Below, piece after piece: positions 15,464 to 22,926 of a DNA stretch of 27,576 bases. The stretch's first letter is position 1. Every line of letters begins with the position of its first letter. Under the pieces are notes generated by a model. It was not told the origin of the DNA and did not search any database. It saw only the letters and a list, made by a program, of their open reading frames with translations. Source of the DNA: Gardnerella kenyensis (GTDB lineage Bacteria; Actinomycetota; Actinomycetes; Actinomycetales; Bifidobacteriaceae); the NCBI GenBank assembly GCA_003585735.1, contig NQOH01000001.1, positions 192,675 through 220,250 on the forward strand. The letters are read 5' to 3'. A program made the translations under genes and the position numbers.

Positions 15464-16090
15464 TTACTTCTTTTTAGACTTCTTACTGCGCTCTTCCAAC
15501 AAAGCTAAAGTCATAGAAGCTGGCTCTTCTGGAGCAATCGTATGATGCTTATCATCACCTTCCTGAGGCTCCTTATAGCCAAGATTAACATCAAGAAGAC
15601 GCTCTGCTTCCTGCTCATCAATCTTCTCAGACAAAGCAATTTCAGAAATTAAAATGCTACGAGCGCGCGCAAGCATACGTTTTTCACCAGCAGACAAGCC
15701 ATGCTCGTCAACATCTCGCTGCGACAAATCACGCACAACTTCAGCAATATTATTTACGTCACCAGTAGCAATTTTTTCTACATTAAGCTTATAACGCCTT
15801 GACCAATTCATTTCTTTTTCAATAATTGGTGTACGCAAAATTTCAAAAACTTTTGCTACTTCTTGAGCGCCAACAATATCTCGAACGCCCACCTTTTTTA
15901 CGTTATCTACAGGTACATTAATTTCCAAACCGTCAGACGACAACACTACTAATCGCAAATATTGACGAGTTACACCTTTTACAGTGCGCTCACTAATTTC
16001 TTCAACACGCGCCGCACCATGACGAGGATAGACGACCATATCGCCGACTTGATATTCCACAGAACCCTCCGTATGCACAGAAAAACTCAT
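15464..16090 (-). CDS. carD: CarD family RNA polymerase-binding transcription regulator
   Basis: CarD stabilises the open complex at many actinobacterial promoters, including ribosomal ones. It binds the RNA polymerase beta subunit through an N-terminal RID domain (about 12-75, VGDMVVYPRHGAARVEEI) and upstream promoter DNA through a helical C-terminal domain (about 90-180). W96 in NWSRRYKLNVEKIATGD matches the conserved minor-groove tryptophan, and GLSAGEKRMLARAR is conserved. ATG 16090 is chosen over GTG 16111 because GGGAAA precedes it. At 208 residues it is longer than the mycobacterial protein (162) by a short N-terminal extension and about 35 C-terminal residues ending in a Lys/Ser-rich tail. 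Divergent from glgB across 105 bp. Confidence 0.93.
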   Translation of the reverse strand: MSFSVHTEGSVEYQVGDMVVYPRHGAARVEEISERTVKGVTRQYLRLVVLSSDGLEINVPVDNVKKVGVRDIVGAQEVAKVFEILRTPIIEKEMNWSRRYKLNVEKIATGDVNNIAEVVRDLSQRDVDEHGLSAGEKRMLARARSILISEIALSEKIDEQEAERLLDVNLGYKEPQEGDDKHHTIAPEEPASMTLALLEERSKKSKKK

Positions 16091-16182
16091 ATCAGTTTCC
16101 CATAAGGGCACGACTTGAAAAAAACTTTCATAATTTTTTCACAATACTGCGAAACACACGCGACTTACAGCAATAAACCATG

Positions 16183-16188
16183 TATGAT
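16183..16188 (+). promoter_or_regulatory. Candidate -10 box placing the glgB start at the transcript 5' end
   Basis: TATGAT ends 7 nt before the glgB ATG at 16196, so transcription could begin at or one base from the start codon. The -35 is weak and only ATAGG could act as a ribosome site. Supports a leaderless or near-leaderless mRNA. Confidence 0.35.
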
Positions 16189-16195
16189 AGGCAAC

Positions 16196-18469
16196 ATGAG
16201 TACAGTTACTAACATCAATGAAGATGCAGTCGCAGTTCCAGTCCGTCAGGACGTACTAGCTGCGGTGAGCAATGCAGAATATTACAATCCACATGAGGTT
16301 CTCGGCGGTCACCTTGGAACTGGTAAAGGTGCCGACACTGTAACCGTCCGCGTATTACGCCCTATGGCCAAGAAAGTAGTCATTCTTACAAAGAGTGGTG
16401 AATACGAAGCCGAACACGAATATAACGGTATTTTTACTGCTGTTATTCCTGCAGTAAAGCATGCCAAAGCTAAGACTTGGTCTGTACCAAGCTATCGAAT
16501 TCACACTGTTGAAATTGATGGCTCTGAATCTACTGACGACGATTCGTATCGCTACTTGCCACAGGTTGGCGAACTTGATATGTATCTGTTTGGCGAAGGC
16601 CGTCATGAACGTCTTTGGGAAGCACTTGGTGCACATGTTAAAACCATTACTGATTCGTGGGGTCTTGTATCCCCTGAAACAGGAAAGATGGTAAAGAAAG
16701 TAACAGGCACTGCTTTTTCTGTTTGGGCACCGAATGCTCGCGCAGTTCGAGTAGTTGGTAACTTCAACTATTGGAATGGCCGTCGTCACGCAATGCGCTC
16801 GCTTGGCTCTTCTGGTATTTGGGAACTCTTTATTCCTGGTGTTACTGCTGGAGAAGTATACAAGTACGAAATTCTTACACAATCCGGCAATTGGATTATG
16901 AAAGCCGATCCAATGGAGCGCTCGCACGAAGTGCCGCCAAACACTGGATCTGTTGTTGTAGATTCTGAATTTAAGTGGCACGACACTGATTGGATGGATA
17001 AGCGAGCAAAGACTGATGCTCATAACGGTCCAATAAGTATTTACGAAGTGCAAGCGAACAGCTGGAATCGTGATTTAGGTAATTATCGCGAACTTGCGGA
17101 TCATCTTGTTGATTATGTGCAAAAGGAAGGCTTTACTCATGTTGAGTTTATGCCACTTACGCAATATCCATTCTCTGGATCTTGGGGTTACCAAGTTACC
17201 GGTTACTATGCTGTAGATTCTCGACTTGGTTCCCCTGATGATTTCAAGTACTTAGTTGATAAGCTCCATAAGGCTGGCATCGGTGTGATTATGGATTGGG
17301 TTCCAGCCCACTTCCCTAAGGATGACTTTGCACTCGGTCGTTTCGATGGCACAGCCTTGTATGAAGATCCAGATCCAATGCGTGGTGAACATCCTGATTG
17401 GGGAACTTACATCTTCAACTTTGGACGTCACGAAGTTCGTAACTTCTTGGTTGCTAATGCTTGCTTCTGGTTGGATGAGTATCATGTTGATGCTTTGCGC
17501 GTTGACGCAGTCTCCTCAATGCTTTACTTGGATTACAGCCGCGAAAATGGTCAGTGGAGACCAAATATTTACGGCGGACGTGAAAACCTTGAAGCTATTG
17601 ACTTCATTAAGGAAGCAAACGCTACTGCATACAAGAATAATCCTGGCATTATGATGATTGCTGAGGAATCCACTGCATACCAAGGCGTAACTGCACCAAC
17701 AGATATGGGCGGTTTAGGCTTCGGCTTGAAGTGGAATATGGGCTGGATGCACGACACTTTGCAATATCTTAAGGAAGAACCAATTAACCGTCGTTGGCAT
17801 CATAACGAAATTACGTTCTCAATGGTTTATGCGTACTCCGAGCATTATGTGTTGCCATTAAGCCACGATGAAGTCGTGTACGGCAAGGGTTCATTACTTG
17901 GAAAGATGCCAGGAGATGAATGGCAACAGTTCGCAGGATTGCGTGCTTTGCTTGCATACCAGTGGTCTCATCCAGGCAAGAACCTTCTGTTCATGGGCGG
18001 AGAAATTGGACAGTCCAGCGAATGGAACTTCAATACTTCGCTTAATTGGAACGAGCTGCAATGGCCATTCCATCAAGGTGTACAAAAGCTTGTTGCTGAT
18101 TTGAACGCTTTGTACAAGAGTTCTAGGGCTTTCTGGAGCCAAGACTTTACTCCTGATGGCTTCCAGTGGCTTACAAGCGATGATTCAGATCACAACACCT
18201 TAAGCTACATTCGCATTGGCGACAACGGCGAAGAAATCGTTGTGGTAGTAAACTTCTCCGGTCAAGCTTGGGAAGACTATCAAGTCGCATTGCCAAAGGG
18301 CGGTAAGTGGGAAGAAATACTCACTACAGATGATGCAAAGTATTGCGGATCTGATATTCACAATGGCACATTTACTGCAGCTGCTGAAGAATATCATTCT
18401 CGCCCATACTCCGCAAGAATTACTGTACCAGCGTTGGGAGCAGTGTTCTTGAGGCCAGTGCAACACTGA
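16196..18469 (+). CDS. glgB: 1,4-alpha-glucan branching enzyme
   Basis: A cytoplasmic GH13_9 enzyme of 757 residues that creates alpha-1,6 branches in glycogen. ATG 16196 is chosen: homology begins soon after it (NAEYYNPHEVLGGHLG), and the 27 upstream in-frame codons look like leader or promoter DNA. Two N-terminal beta-sandwich modules (the second CBM48, FSVWAPNARAVRVVGNFNYWNG) precede the barrel. Motifs: DWVPAHFP (D367), DALRVDAVSSMLYLDY (nucleophile D437), MIAEEST (acid E490) and LPLSHDEVVYGK (D558). A C-terminal beta domain ends at VFLRPVQH. Length is typical of the actinobacterial form with the extra N-terminal module. A two-component system follows after 19 bp in the same direction, so co-transcription is likely. 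Confidence 0.96.
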   Translation: MSTVTNINEDAVAVPVRQDVLAAVSNAEYYNPHEVLGGHLGTGKGADTVTVRVLRPMAKKVVILTKSGEYEAEHEYNGIFTAVIPAVKHAKAKTWSVPSYRIHTVEIDGSESTDDDSYRYLPQVGELDMYLFGEGRHERLWEALGAHVKTITDSWGLVSPETGKMVKKVTGTAFSVWAPNARAVRVVGNFNYWNGRRHAMRSLGSSGIWELFIPGVTAGEVYKYEILTQSGNWIMKADPMERSHEVPPNTGSVVVDSEFKWHDTDWMDKRAKTDAHNGPISIYEVQANSWNRDLGNYRELADHLVDYVQKEGFTHVEFMPLTQYPFSGSWGYQVTGYYAVDSRLGSPDDFKYLVDKLHKAGIGVIMDWVPAHFPKDDFALGRFDGTALYEDPDPMRGEHPDWGTYIFNFGRHEVRNFLVANACFWLDEYHVDALRVDAVSSMLYLDYSRENGQWRPNIYGGRENLEAIDFIKEANATAYKNNPGIMMIAEESTAYQGVTAPTDMGGLGFGLKWNMGWMHDTLQYLKEEPINRRWHHNEITFSMVYAYSEHYVLPLSHDEVVYGKGSLLGKMPGDEWQQFAGLRALLAYQWSHPGKNLLFMGGEIGQSSEWNFNTSLNWNELQWPFHQGVQKLVADLNALYKSSRAFWSQDFTPDGFQWLTSDDSDHNTLSYIRIGDNGEEIVVVVNFSGQAWEDYQVALPKGGKWEEILTTDDAKYCGSDIHNGTFTAAAEEYHSRPYSARITVPALGAVFLRPVQH

Positions 18470-18488
18470 AAGGTTTAACTAAAAAATT

Positions 18489-19238
18489 ATGGTAAAAACT
18501 CCATCAGCTAGCGTCGTTAGTAGAACCATTCTTGTGGTTGAAGACGAGCCAGATCTTGCTACAGCAATAGCTCAACGCATTACTGCGCAAGGATGGCGAG
18601 CACGAGTCGCTACTGATGGAGTTTCTGCTGTTAAAGCAGCAGATCAATTGAAACCTGATCTCATTATTATGGATATAATGTTGCCGATTATGGATGGCAT
18701 AGAAGCAACACGCAGAATTATAGCCAAAAGACCAGTTCCTATTCTTATGCTTACTGCTCGCGATGCAGAATCCGACAAAATTTCGGGATTAAGCGCGGGA
18801 GCAGATGACTACATGACTAAGCCGTTCTCCCCTAGAGAATTAATTGCTCGTTGTGCAGCTCTTCTTCGTCGCGTGGAACGTGCTGCACAAATAGCAAAAA
18901 CTATGGAACATGAAAGAACTCTTGATTTTGGAGATCTTATTATTAAGCCTCGTCAAAGATTAGTAACATTGCATGACGAAGAGATACATTTCACTCCAAC
19001 AGAGTTTGACTTGCTCGCAACCCTTGCTCGTCATCCTCACACAGTATTCAAGCGAGAAGAATTACTTGAAGAAGTATGGGATTGGCCAGACGCTTCTGGA
19101 ACTAGAACTGTGGATTCTCATGTTAAATCACTTCGACACAAAATTGGATCGGAGTGGATTCGAACAGTTCATGGCATAGGGTACGCTTTTGAGCCTCCAG
19201 CAAGCGATTACGATAAAGTTTTACAATCGCAAGTTTAG
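18489..19238 (+). CDS. OmpR/PhoB-family response regulator
   Basis: A 249-residue transcription factor with a receiver domain (about 12-125) and a winged-helix DNA-binding domain (about 145-240). The receiver has the acidic pair in VVEDE, phospho-acceptor D62 in LIIMDIMLP, T89 in LMLTARD and K111 in MTKPFSP. The effector half shows FTPTEFDLLATLARHP, REELLEEVW and TVDSHVKSLRHKIG...VHGIGYAF, as in OmpR/PhoB proteins. ATG 18489 lies 19 bp after glgB. An AAAGG is present but rather far upstream, so translation may depend on coupling. The histidine kinase gene starts 4 bp after the stop. The regulon cannot be read from the sequence. Confidence 0.95.
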   Translation: MVKTPSASVVSRTILVVEDEPDLATAIAQRITAQGWRARVATDGVSAVKAADQLKPDLIIMDIMLPIMDGIEATRRIIAKRPVPILMLTARDAESDKISGLSAGADDYMTKPFSPRELIARCAALLRRVERAAQIAKTMEHERTLDFGDLIIKPRQRLVTLHDEEIHFTPTEFDLLATLARHPHTVFKREELLEEVWDWPDASGTRTVDSHVKSLRHKIGSEWIRTVHGIGYAFEPPASDYDKVLQSQV

Positions 19239-19242
19239 TAAT

Positions 19243-20373
19243 ATGAATACTAAAGCAAATACTAAAGCAAACGTTAAAATAAACGTTAAAATAAACGCTA
19301 AAGCAACAGATGCATCCAACGAAGTAAATTCTTCTTCAAAGCACAACTACCCAAATCGCCCTGTAGGATTCTTCTCTTCGCTAAAAATTGAGCTTTCTGC
19401 AATTATTCTTTTCGCAACAGCTATTGCATTCGTAATGGCTTGGTTTCTGCTTAAAACTGGCTTAAATGGTTGGATTGCTATGCCATTAACACTAGTTGTT
19501 GCTTTAGGAATTACTTACGTATTTTCTCGAGGACTTACAGCACCACTTCGCCAAATGAAAAATGCTGCGGAAGCAATGGCAGACGGTGATTATTCTGTAA
19601 GAGTAGCTGTGGAAAATCGTCGCGACGAAGTTGGTAAGCTTACTCTTGCTTTTAACGAAATGGCAGGAGAATTAGAGCATGCGGATCAAATGCGAAGAGA
19701 GCTTATAGCAAACGTTAGCCACGAGTTGCGCACCCCAGTTTCTGCGTTACAAGCAATGCTTGAAAATCTTGCAGACGGCGTAGTTGAACCAACACCATCA
19801 AATATGGAAGCTATTTTAAACCAAACTCATAGGCTTGCGGATCTTATTACTTTTCTTCTTGATTTATCTCGCGTAGAAGCAGGCGCCGAAAGTCTTAATA
19901 TCACTTCATTTAATTTTGCAGACTTTCTCGATGAGATTATTGAGCCGCTTGAAATAGCAGACGCTGGTCATAATCACCACATTAACGTAGACATTGACAA
20001 CAATATTGAATTAACTGGAGACCAAGGCCGTCTTTCACAGCTATTTACTAATGTTATTTCGAATGCTTTAAAACATTCAGACGACGGAACTAACGTGCTT
20101 ATTAGCGCTCATATTAACCACATTCAAAATACTTTAGTAAGCAATGTTGTTAATTTTGGAGATCAAATACCTCAAGAAAAGCGATCCGATATTTTCAGAA
20201 GATTTGTTAAGGGGAATCAACGAATTGGCACTGAATCTGGCGGAACAGGCTTAGGATTATCTATTGCACGTTGGGCTGCGCAATTACATCACGGAACTGT
20301 AAAAGTTGTGGACGACAAGCGCGGACCAAATTTTGAAATTACTCTTCCAATAGACTATAACAATGCAGAATAA
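19243..20373 (+). CDS. Membrane sensor histidine kinase, partner of the adjacent response regulator
   Basis: A 376-residue kinase. ATG 19243 is 4 bp after the regulator stop, with no strong ribosome site, so translation is probably coupled. The longer frame from 19189 would overlap the regulator and is rejected. The first 21 residues are five tandem tetrapeptides encoded by a 12-bp repeat. Two membrane helices (about 50-70 and 78-95) are joined by only a few residues, so there is no extracellular sensor domain. Then come HAMP (about 93-148), HisKA with H160 in NVSHELRTP, and HATPase_c with the N box near N270-N274, a diverged G1 (NFGDQI) and G2 GGTGLGL (333-339). Signal sensing probably occurs within the membrane or through partner proteins. 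Converges with comF, 4 bp between the stops. Confidence 0.94.
   Translation: MNTKANTKANVKINVKINAKATDASNEVNSSSKHNYPNRPVGFFSSLKIELSAIILFATAIAFVMAWFLLKTGLNGWIAMPLTLVVALGITYVFSRGLTAPLRQMKNAAEAMADGDYSVRVAVENRRDEVGKLTLAFNEMAGELEHADQMRRELIANVSHELRTPVSALQAMLENLADGVVEPTPSNMEAILNQTHRLADLITFLLDLSRVEAGAESLNITSFNFADFLDEIIEPLEIADAGHNHHINVDIDNNIELTGDQGRLSQLFTNVISNALKHSDDGTNVLISAHINHIQNTLVSNVVNFGDQIPQEKRSDIFRRFVKGNQRIGTESGGTGLGLSIARWAAQLHHGTVKVVDDKRGPNFEITLPIDYNNAE
19246..19305 (+). repeat. In-frame 12-bp minisatellite in the kinase gene
   Basis: Five 12-bp units encode NTKA, NTKA, NVKI, NVKI, NAKA. Units 1-2 are the same at DNA level, as are units 3-4. The length is a multiple of three, so copy-number change would keep the frame and alter only the basic cytoplasmic N-tail. 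Confidence 0.9.
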
Positions 20374-20377
20374 GCTA

Positions 20378-21283
20378 TTATTCGTAGTCTGTAGTGTCAT
20401 CCCCAACGTTTATTACGCAAGCTAACGAAAATGCTGCAATAGTGCAAATATTTGCGTTACGCAATGCGGCAACGAGGCTGCTCATAGTAGAGCCTGTTGT
20501 AACAATATCATCTACAATAATTGCTTGATACTCGCTGCTACCGCAGTTAAGTTTTTCTAACATTTTTAAATCTACTTTAAAAGCATTCGAAGCTCTACGA
20601 GATCTGCCACGAGAACCAGAAGTTTGCACTGATTTCGTATTAATTTTTGCATTCATTCGTGCAATATTTGCAACACAAGCAGGAATATTGCTACTGCATA
20701 AATCCTCAACAATTTTATTTGCTAAAGGAAGCATATGCTTACGTCCTCTATGCCTTTGCGATGCGTTAGAAGATGGCATTGGAATTACTAGTATTGGATT
20801 TTCGTTACTTAGATTATGAAAATTATTCTTTAGATTTTCTTCGTATAGAAAATTCTGTTTTTTACTATAATTCGTATGATTATGCTGTTTTGGAATAAGT
20901 AGTTTATTTAAAACTGTTATAACTAAATCCGAAAGAAGTTTAGCAAATACTTTATTGCACGCCACATCACCGTGATCTTTCCATAACAATATTGAACGCC
21001 TTACTGATCCTGCGTATACTCCGCACGCATAACGGTACCCACAAGCAACGCTAGAAAAAGAAGCTTGCTTCCAACATTTCAACGCATTGCAACATTCTTC
21101 ACACAATACATAATCTGGAACATCGCATCCTGCGCATCCGCGAGGAAATAGCAAATTCCATATAGCAAATGCAATATCTTTCCATTTTGCGTAACGCCAT
21201 TTTTCGCAACGCCATTTTTCACAAGCCGACTTTTCATTATTATCCACAGCCGCGTGGTACGCGAACCCCCCTTTGCGTACCAC
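20378..21283 (-). CDS. comF: ComF family phosphoribosyltransferase-like protein
   Basis: ComF-like protein, up to 301 residues. ComF proteins support DNA uptake or single-stranded DNA handling in competent bacteria; the activity in actinobacteria is unproven. The N-terminal half has a zinc-finger-like cysteine set (CAGCDVPDYVLCEECC), and the C-terminus has the PRPP loop AIIVDDIVTTGSTMSS. An Asn/Lys-rich insertion (roughly residues 120-160) lies between. The start is unclear: the first available codon is GTG 21283, with another at 21247, and neither has a good ribosome site. Homology begins near DIAFAIWNLLFPRG (about residue 36). The segment before it is a 15-bp tandem repeat encoding EKWRC, EKWRY, AKWKD. 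The GTG 21283 region lies in a strong hairpin. Confidence 0.85.
   Translation of the reverse strand: MVRKGGFAYHAAVDNNEKSACEKWRCEKWRYAKWKDIAFAIWNLLFPRGCAGCDVPDYVLCEECCNALKCWKQASFSSVACGYRYACGVYAGSVRRSILLWKDHGDVACNKVFAKLLSDLVITVLNKLLIPKQHNHTNYSKKQNFLYEENLKNNFHNLSNENPILVIPMPSSNASQRHRGRKHMLPLANKIVEDLCSSNIPACVANIARMNAKINTKSVQTSGSRGRSRRASNAFKVDLKMLEKLNCGSSEYQAIIVDDIVTTGSTMSSLVAALRNANICTIAAFSLACVINVGDDTTDYE
21182..21226. repeat. 15-bp tandem repeat at the comF 5' end
   Basis: Three diverged 15-bp units of the CCATTTTTCGCAACG type. On the minus strand they encode three pentapeptides with the pattern (E/A)KW(R/K)x before the conserved part of ComF. Confidence 0.75.
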
Positions 21284-21286
21284 GCT
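21252..21286. repeat. GC-rich inverted repeat with a C6/G6 tract at the comF start
   Basis: GCGTGGTACGC and GCGTACCACGC are perfect 11-bp arms around a loop holding CCCCCC. It is unusually GC-rich for this AT-rich spacer. It covers the first possible comF start codon and could be a hairpin in the mRNA leader or a binding site. Confidence 0.7.
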
Positions 21287-21330
21287 ACATGCCTCTTTCA
21301 GATAGATTGCTTACTACCCTGCTTACTATC

Positions 21331-21373
21331 TTATTTATTACTTTATTTATTACTTTACTTATTACTTTATTTA
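21331..21373. repeat. 12-bp AT-rich tandem repeat
   Basis: About three and a half copies of TTACTTTATTTA (one with a single change) in the 236-bp gap between comF and the HAD gene. The open frame across it is an artefact of the repeat. No other feature is seen in 21374-21519 apart from A/T runs. Confidence 0.8.
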
Positions 21374-21519
21374 TTCTTTTGCGTCTCCCAACCATGCTGT
21401 AAGTATAAAAGAGTTAAATAATTCATTACAACAAAAAAATATCATTGTGGTTAAAAGCTCTTCAAAAACGCAAAATTTGTGCATATGTGCATAAACTAAA
21501 TAAAAACGACGCTTAGTAC

Positions 21520-22338
21520 TTATTTCAAATAATCAAGCACGCGAAGACACAAGTTCAAAGTATCAGACGGATTTGATACTCTCACAGCCAAAGCACCAGT
21601 AAAAGCTGTTGGATAATCATTGCCACCGTCATACATGCGGTCGCCAATAAAAGACATATTTTCAATACCAAAATCGCAATATTCAGCCAATGTAAGCAAT
21701 GCTTGAGCCTTATCATCGCCACGCTTATATATATCTATGCTTGTATAACCACCAGCGTGAACAGCAAAATCAGGCAAAGCTTTAGAAATATTTTGAGCAA
21801 GCATATTTTTTAATCTGCCGGTCGGATCCCATGCTCTTTTATACTCAACCGGAGCAAGCTGACCGAGCGCGGAAAAAGTAATTTGACTTCCACGGTTTTC
21901 AATCTGCTCACCCCAAAGCATTGAATCACCATGACTTTTCCAAATTCCCATCTGCTTAGCATATTTTTGTATAACTTCAACAACATATTTAGCTTGCTCA
22001 GAATCAATAATATGCTCGTAAACACATTGAAAAGCCTTGCTGTTGTTAACTCTGTAATAACTTGTTCCATTAGTTGGCATAATATGAAGATTTTCGAGTT
22101 TAGTGCCTTCTAAAAGAACATCCAAAACTTGACTTTTAACTAAAGATAAGCAACCGCCTGTAACAATCGCAACAGGAATTAAATTAACAAGTCTACTTAG
22201 CGCATCTGCCATAGGAGCAAGCATAGGTTTTTTAGAACAAGCCAATGTGTTGTCTAAATCAAAAGCAATAAGAGAAGATTTAGAAATAAGTTCAGGAAGA
22301 TTGCACTCATCCCAATCATGAACTATTGGTTTGAGCAT
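21520..22338 (-). CDS. HAD-superfamily (IIB) phosphatase/mutase, resembles eukaryotic-type phosphomannomutase
   Basis: A cytoplasmic 272-residue protein. HAD motif I is FDLDNTLA (nucleophile D27, acid/base D29), motif II lies in VTGG, and motif IV is GDRMYDGGND. Blocks such as NRGSQITFSALGQLAP, DPTGRLKN, HAGGYTSIDIYKRGDDKA and GGNDYPTAF recall the alpha-phosphomannomutase family (motif GDKTxxGGNDxEI) more than generic Cof phosphatases. A role in mannose-1-phosphate supply for glycoconjugates would fit the envelope glycosyltransferase nearby, but this is inference; a sugar-phosphate phosphatase is also possible. ATG 22338 lies 7 nt after AGGAGG, a strong ribosome site. Divergent from the zincin gene across 156 bp of T-rich DNA. 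Confidence 0.8.
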   Translation of the reverse strand: MLKPIVHDWDECNLPELISKSSLIAFDLDNTLACSKKPMLAPMADALSRLVNLIPVAIVTGGCLSLVKSQVLDVLLEGTKLENLHIMPTNGTSYYRVNNSKAFQCVYEHIIDSEQAKYVVEVIQKYAKQMGIWKSHGDSMLWGEQIENRGSQITFSALGQLAPVEYKRAWDPTGRLKNMLAQNISKALPDFAVHAGGYTSIDIYKRGDDKAQALLTLAEYCDFGIENMSFIGDRMYDGGNDYPTAFTGALAVRVSNPSDTLNLCLRVLDYLK

Positions 22339-22494
22339 CGTAGCGCCTCCTGATTTATAAGACTATATATACAGTATTTCATATTGTGCTTATATTTCAC
22401 ATACTTTAGAAATAGATTTTGCTTAGTTTTTTACTTTTACTTTTTTCTTTTTGCTTTTTGCTTTCTTGCCCTAGCCTTCTTTTACAGTAGAAGT

Positions 22495-22923
22495 ATGACA
22501 AGCGTAATTTGGGAAGAACGACACTACAGAAATCGTCATGGACGAGGTTTAAGAGCACCAATATTCGGCACTCGCCTACCGCAATATAGAACAGCAAGCG
22601 GCATGTTTGATGCTATGGTGGCTGCTCAAATTCGTAGACTTAATAGCGCTTGGAAAGCACTTACAAAAGATGTTCAATTCGCTGTAGAAGACGTACCACC
22701 ATCACAAACAGTATACTGGGAGCATAACCGCAGAATTATGTCTCAAGCATTCCCAGCAAACCGCGGAATACCGCCTCGTATTGTGCTATATCGCATGCCA
22801 TTATGCACGCACGTAAGCAACAGAACAGAATTACAGTATGCTATTCGCGATGAGCTTGTGCAAAGATTAGCAGAACTGTACGGTAGAAGGCCTGAAGAGA
22901 TTGATCCAGATTGGGGAATGTAA
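22495..22923 (+). CDS. Small zincin-fold (metallopeptidase family) protein with degenerate active site
   Basis: A 142-residue protein of the short actinobacterial family annotated as metallopeptidase (zincin type, like mycobacterial Rv3259). ATG 22495 starts MTSVIWEERHYRNRHGRGLR. The upstream in-frame extension encodes a Phe/Leu-rich stretch from T-rich DNA and is rejected. The conserved core VEDVPPSQT...RIVLYRMPL...ELQYAIRDELVQRLAELYG is present. Where active members have HExxHxxG, this one reads QRLAELYG (Q123, R124, E127, G130), so the zinc ligands and catalytic Glu are missing. It is probably not a peptidase and may be structural or regulatory. Converges with the nucleoside hydrolase gene, 3 bp between the stops. 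Confidence 0.78.
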   Translation: MTSVIWEERHYRNRHGRGLRAPIFGTRLPQYRTASGMFDAMVAAQIRRLNSAWKALTKDVQFAVEDVPPSQTVYWEHNRRIMSQAFPANRGIPPRIVLYRMPLCTHVSNRTELQYAIRDELVQRLAELYGRRPEEIDPDWGM

Positions 22924-22926
22924 ATA

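Noticed and set aside
16115..16195. 27-residue extension of GlgB
   Set aside because: It has no homology, contains the likely -10 box, and the conserved protein starts after ATG 16196.
21240..21248. Perfect DnaA box (TTATCCACA)
   Set aside because: It is a single copy near the comF 5' end, with no box cluster, dnaA or dnaN nearby; not evidence for an origin.
21169..21402. 77-codon plus-strand frame with repeating Leu/Thr/Ile
   Set aside because: Product of the 12-bp AT-rich tandem repeat; no ribosome site or family.
22384..22494. Phe/Leu-rich N-terminal extension of the zincin-like protein that looks like a membrane segment
   Set aside because: It is encoded by a T-rich intergenic stretch, and family homology begins after ATG 22495.
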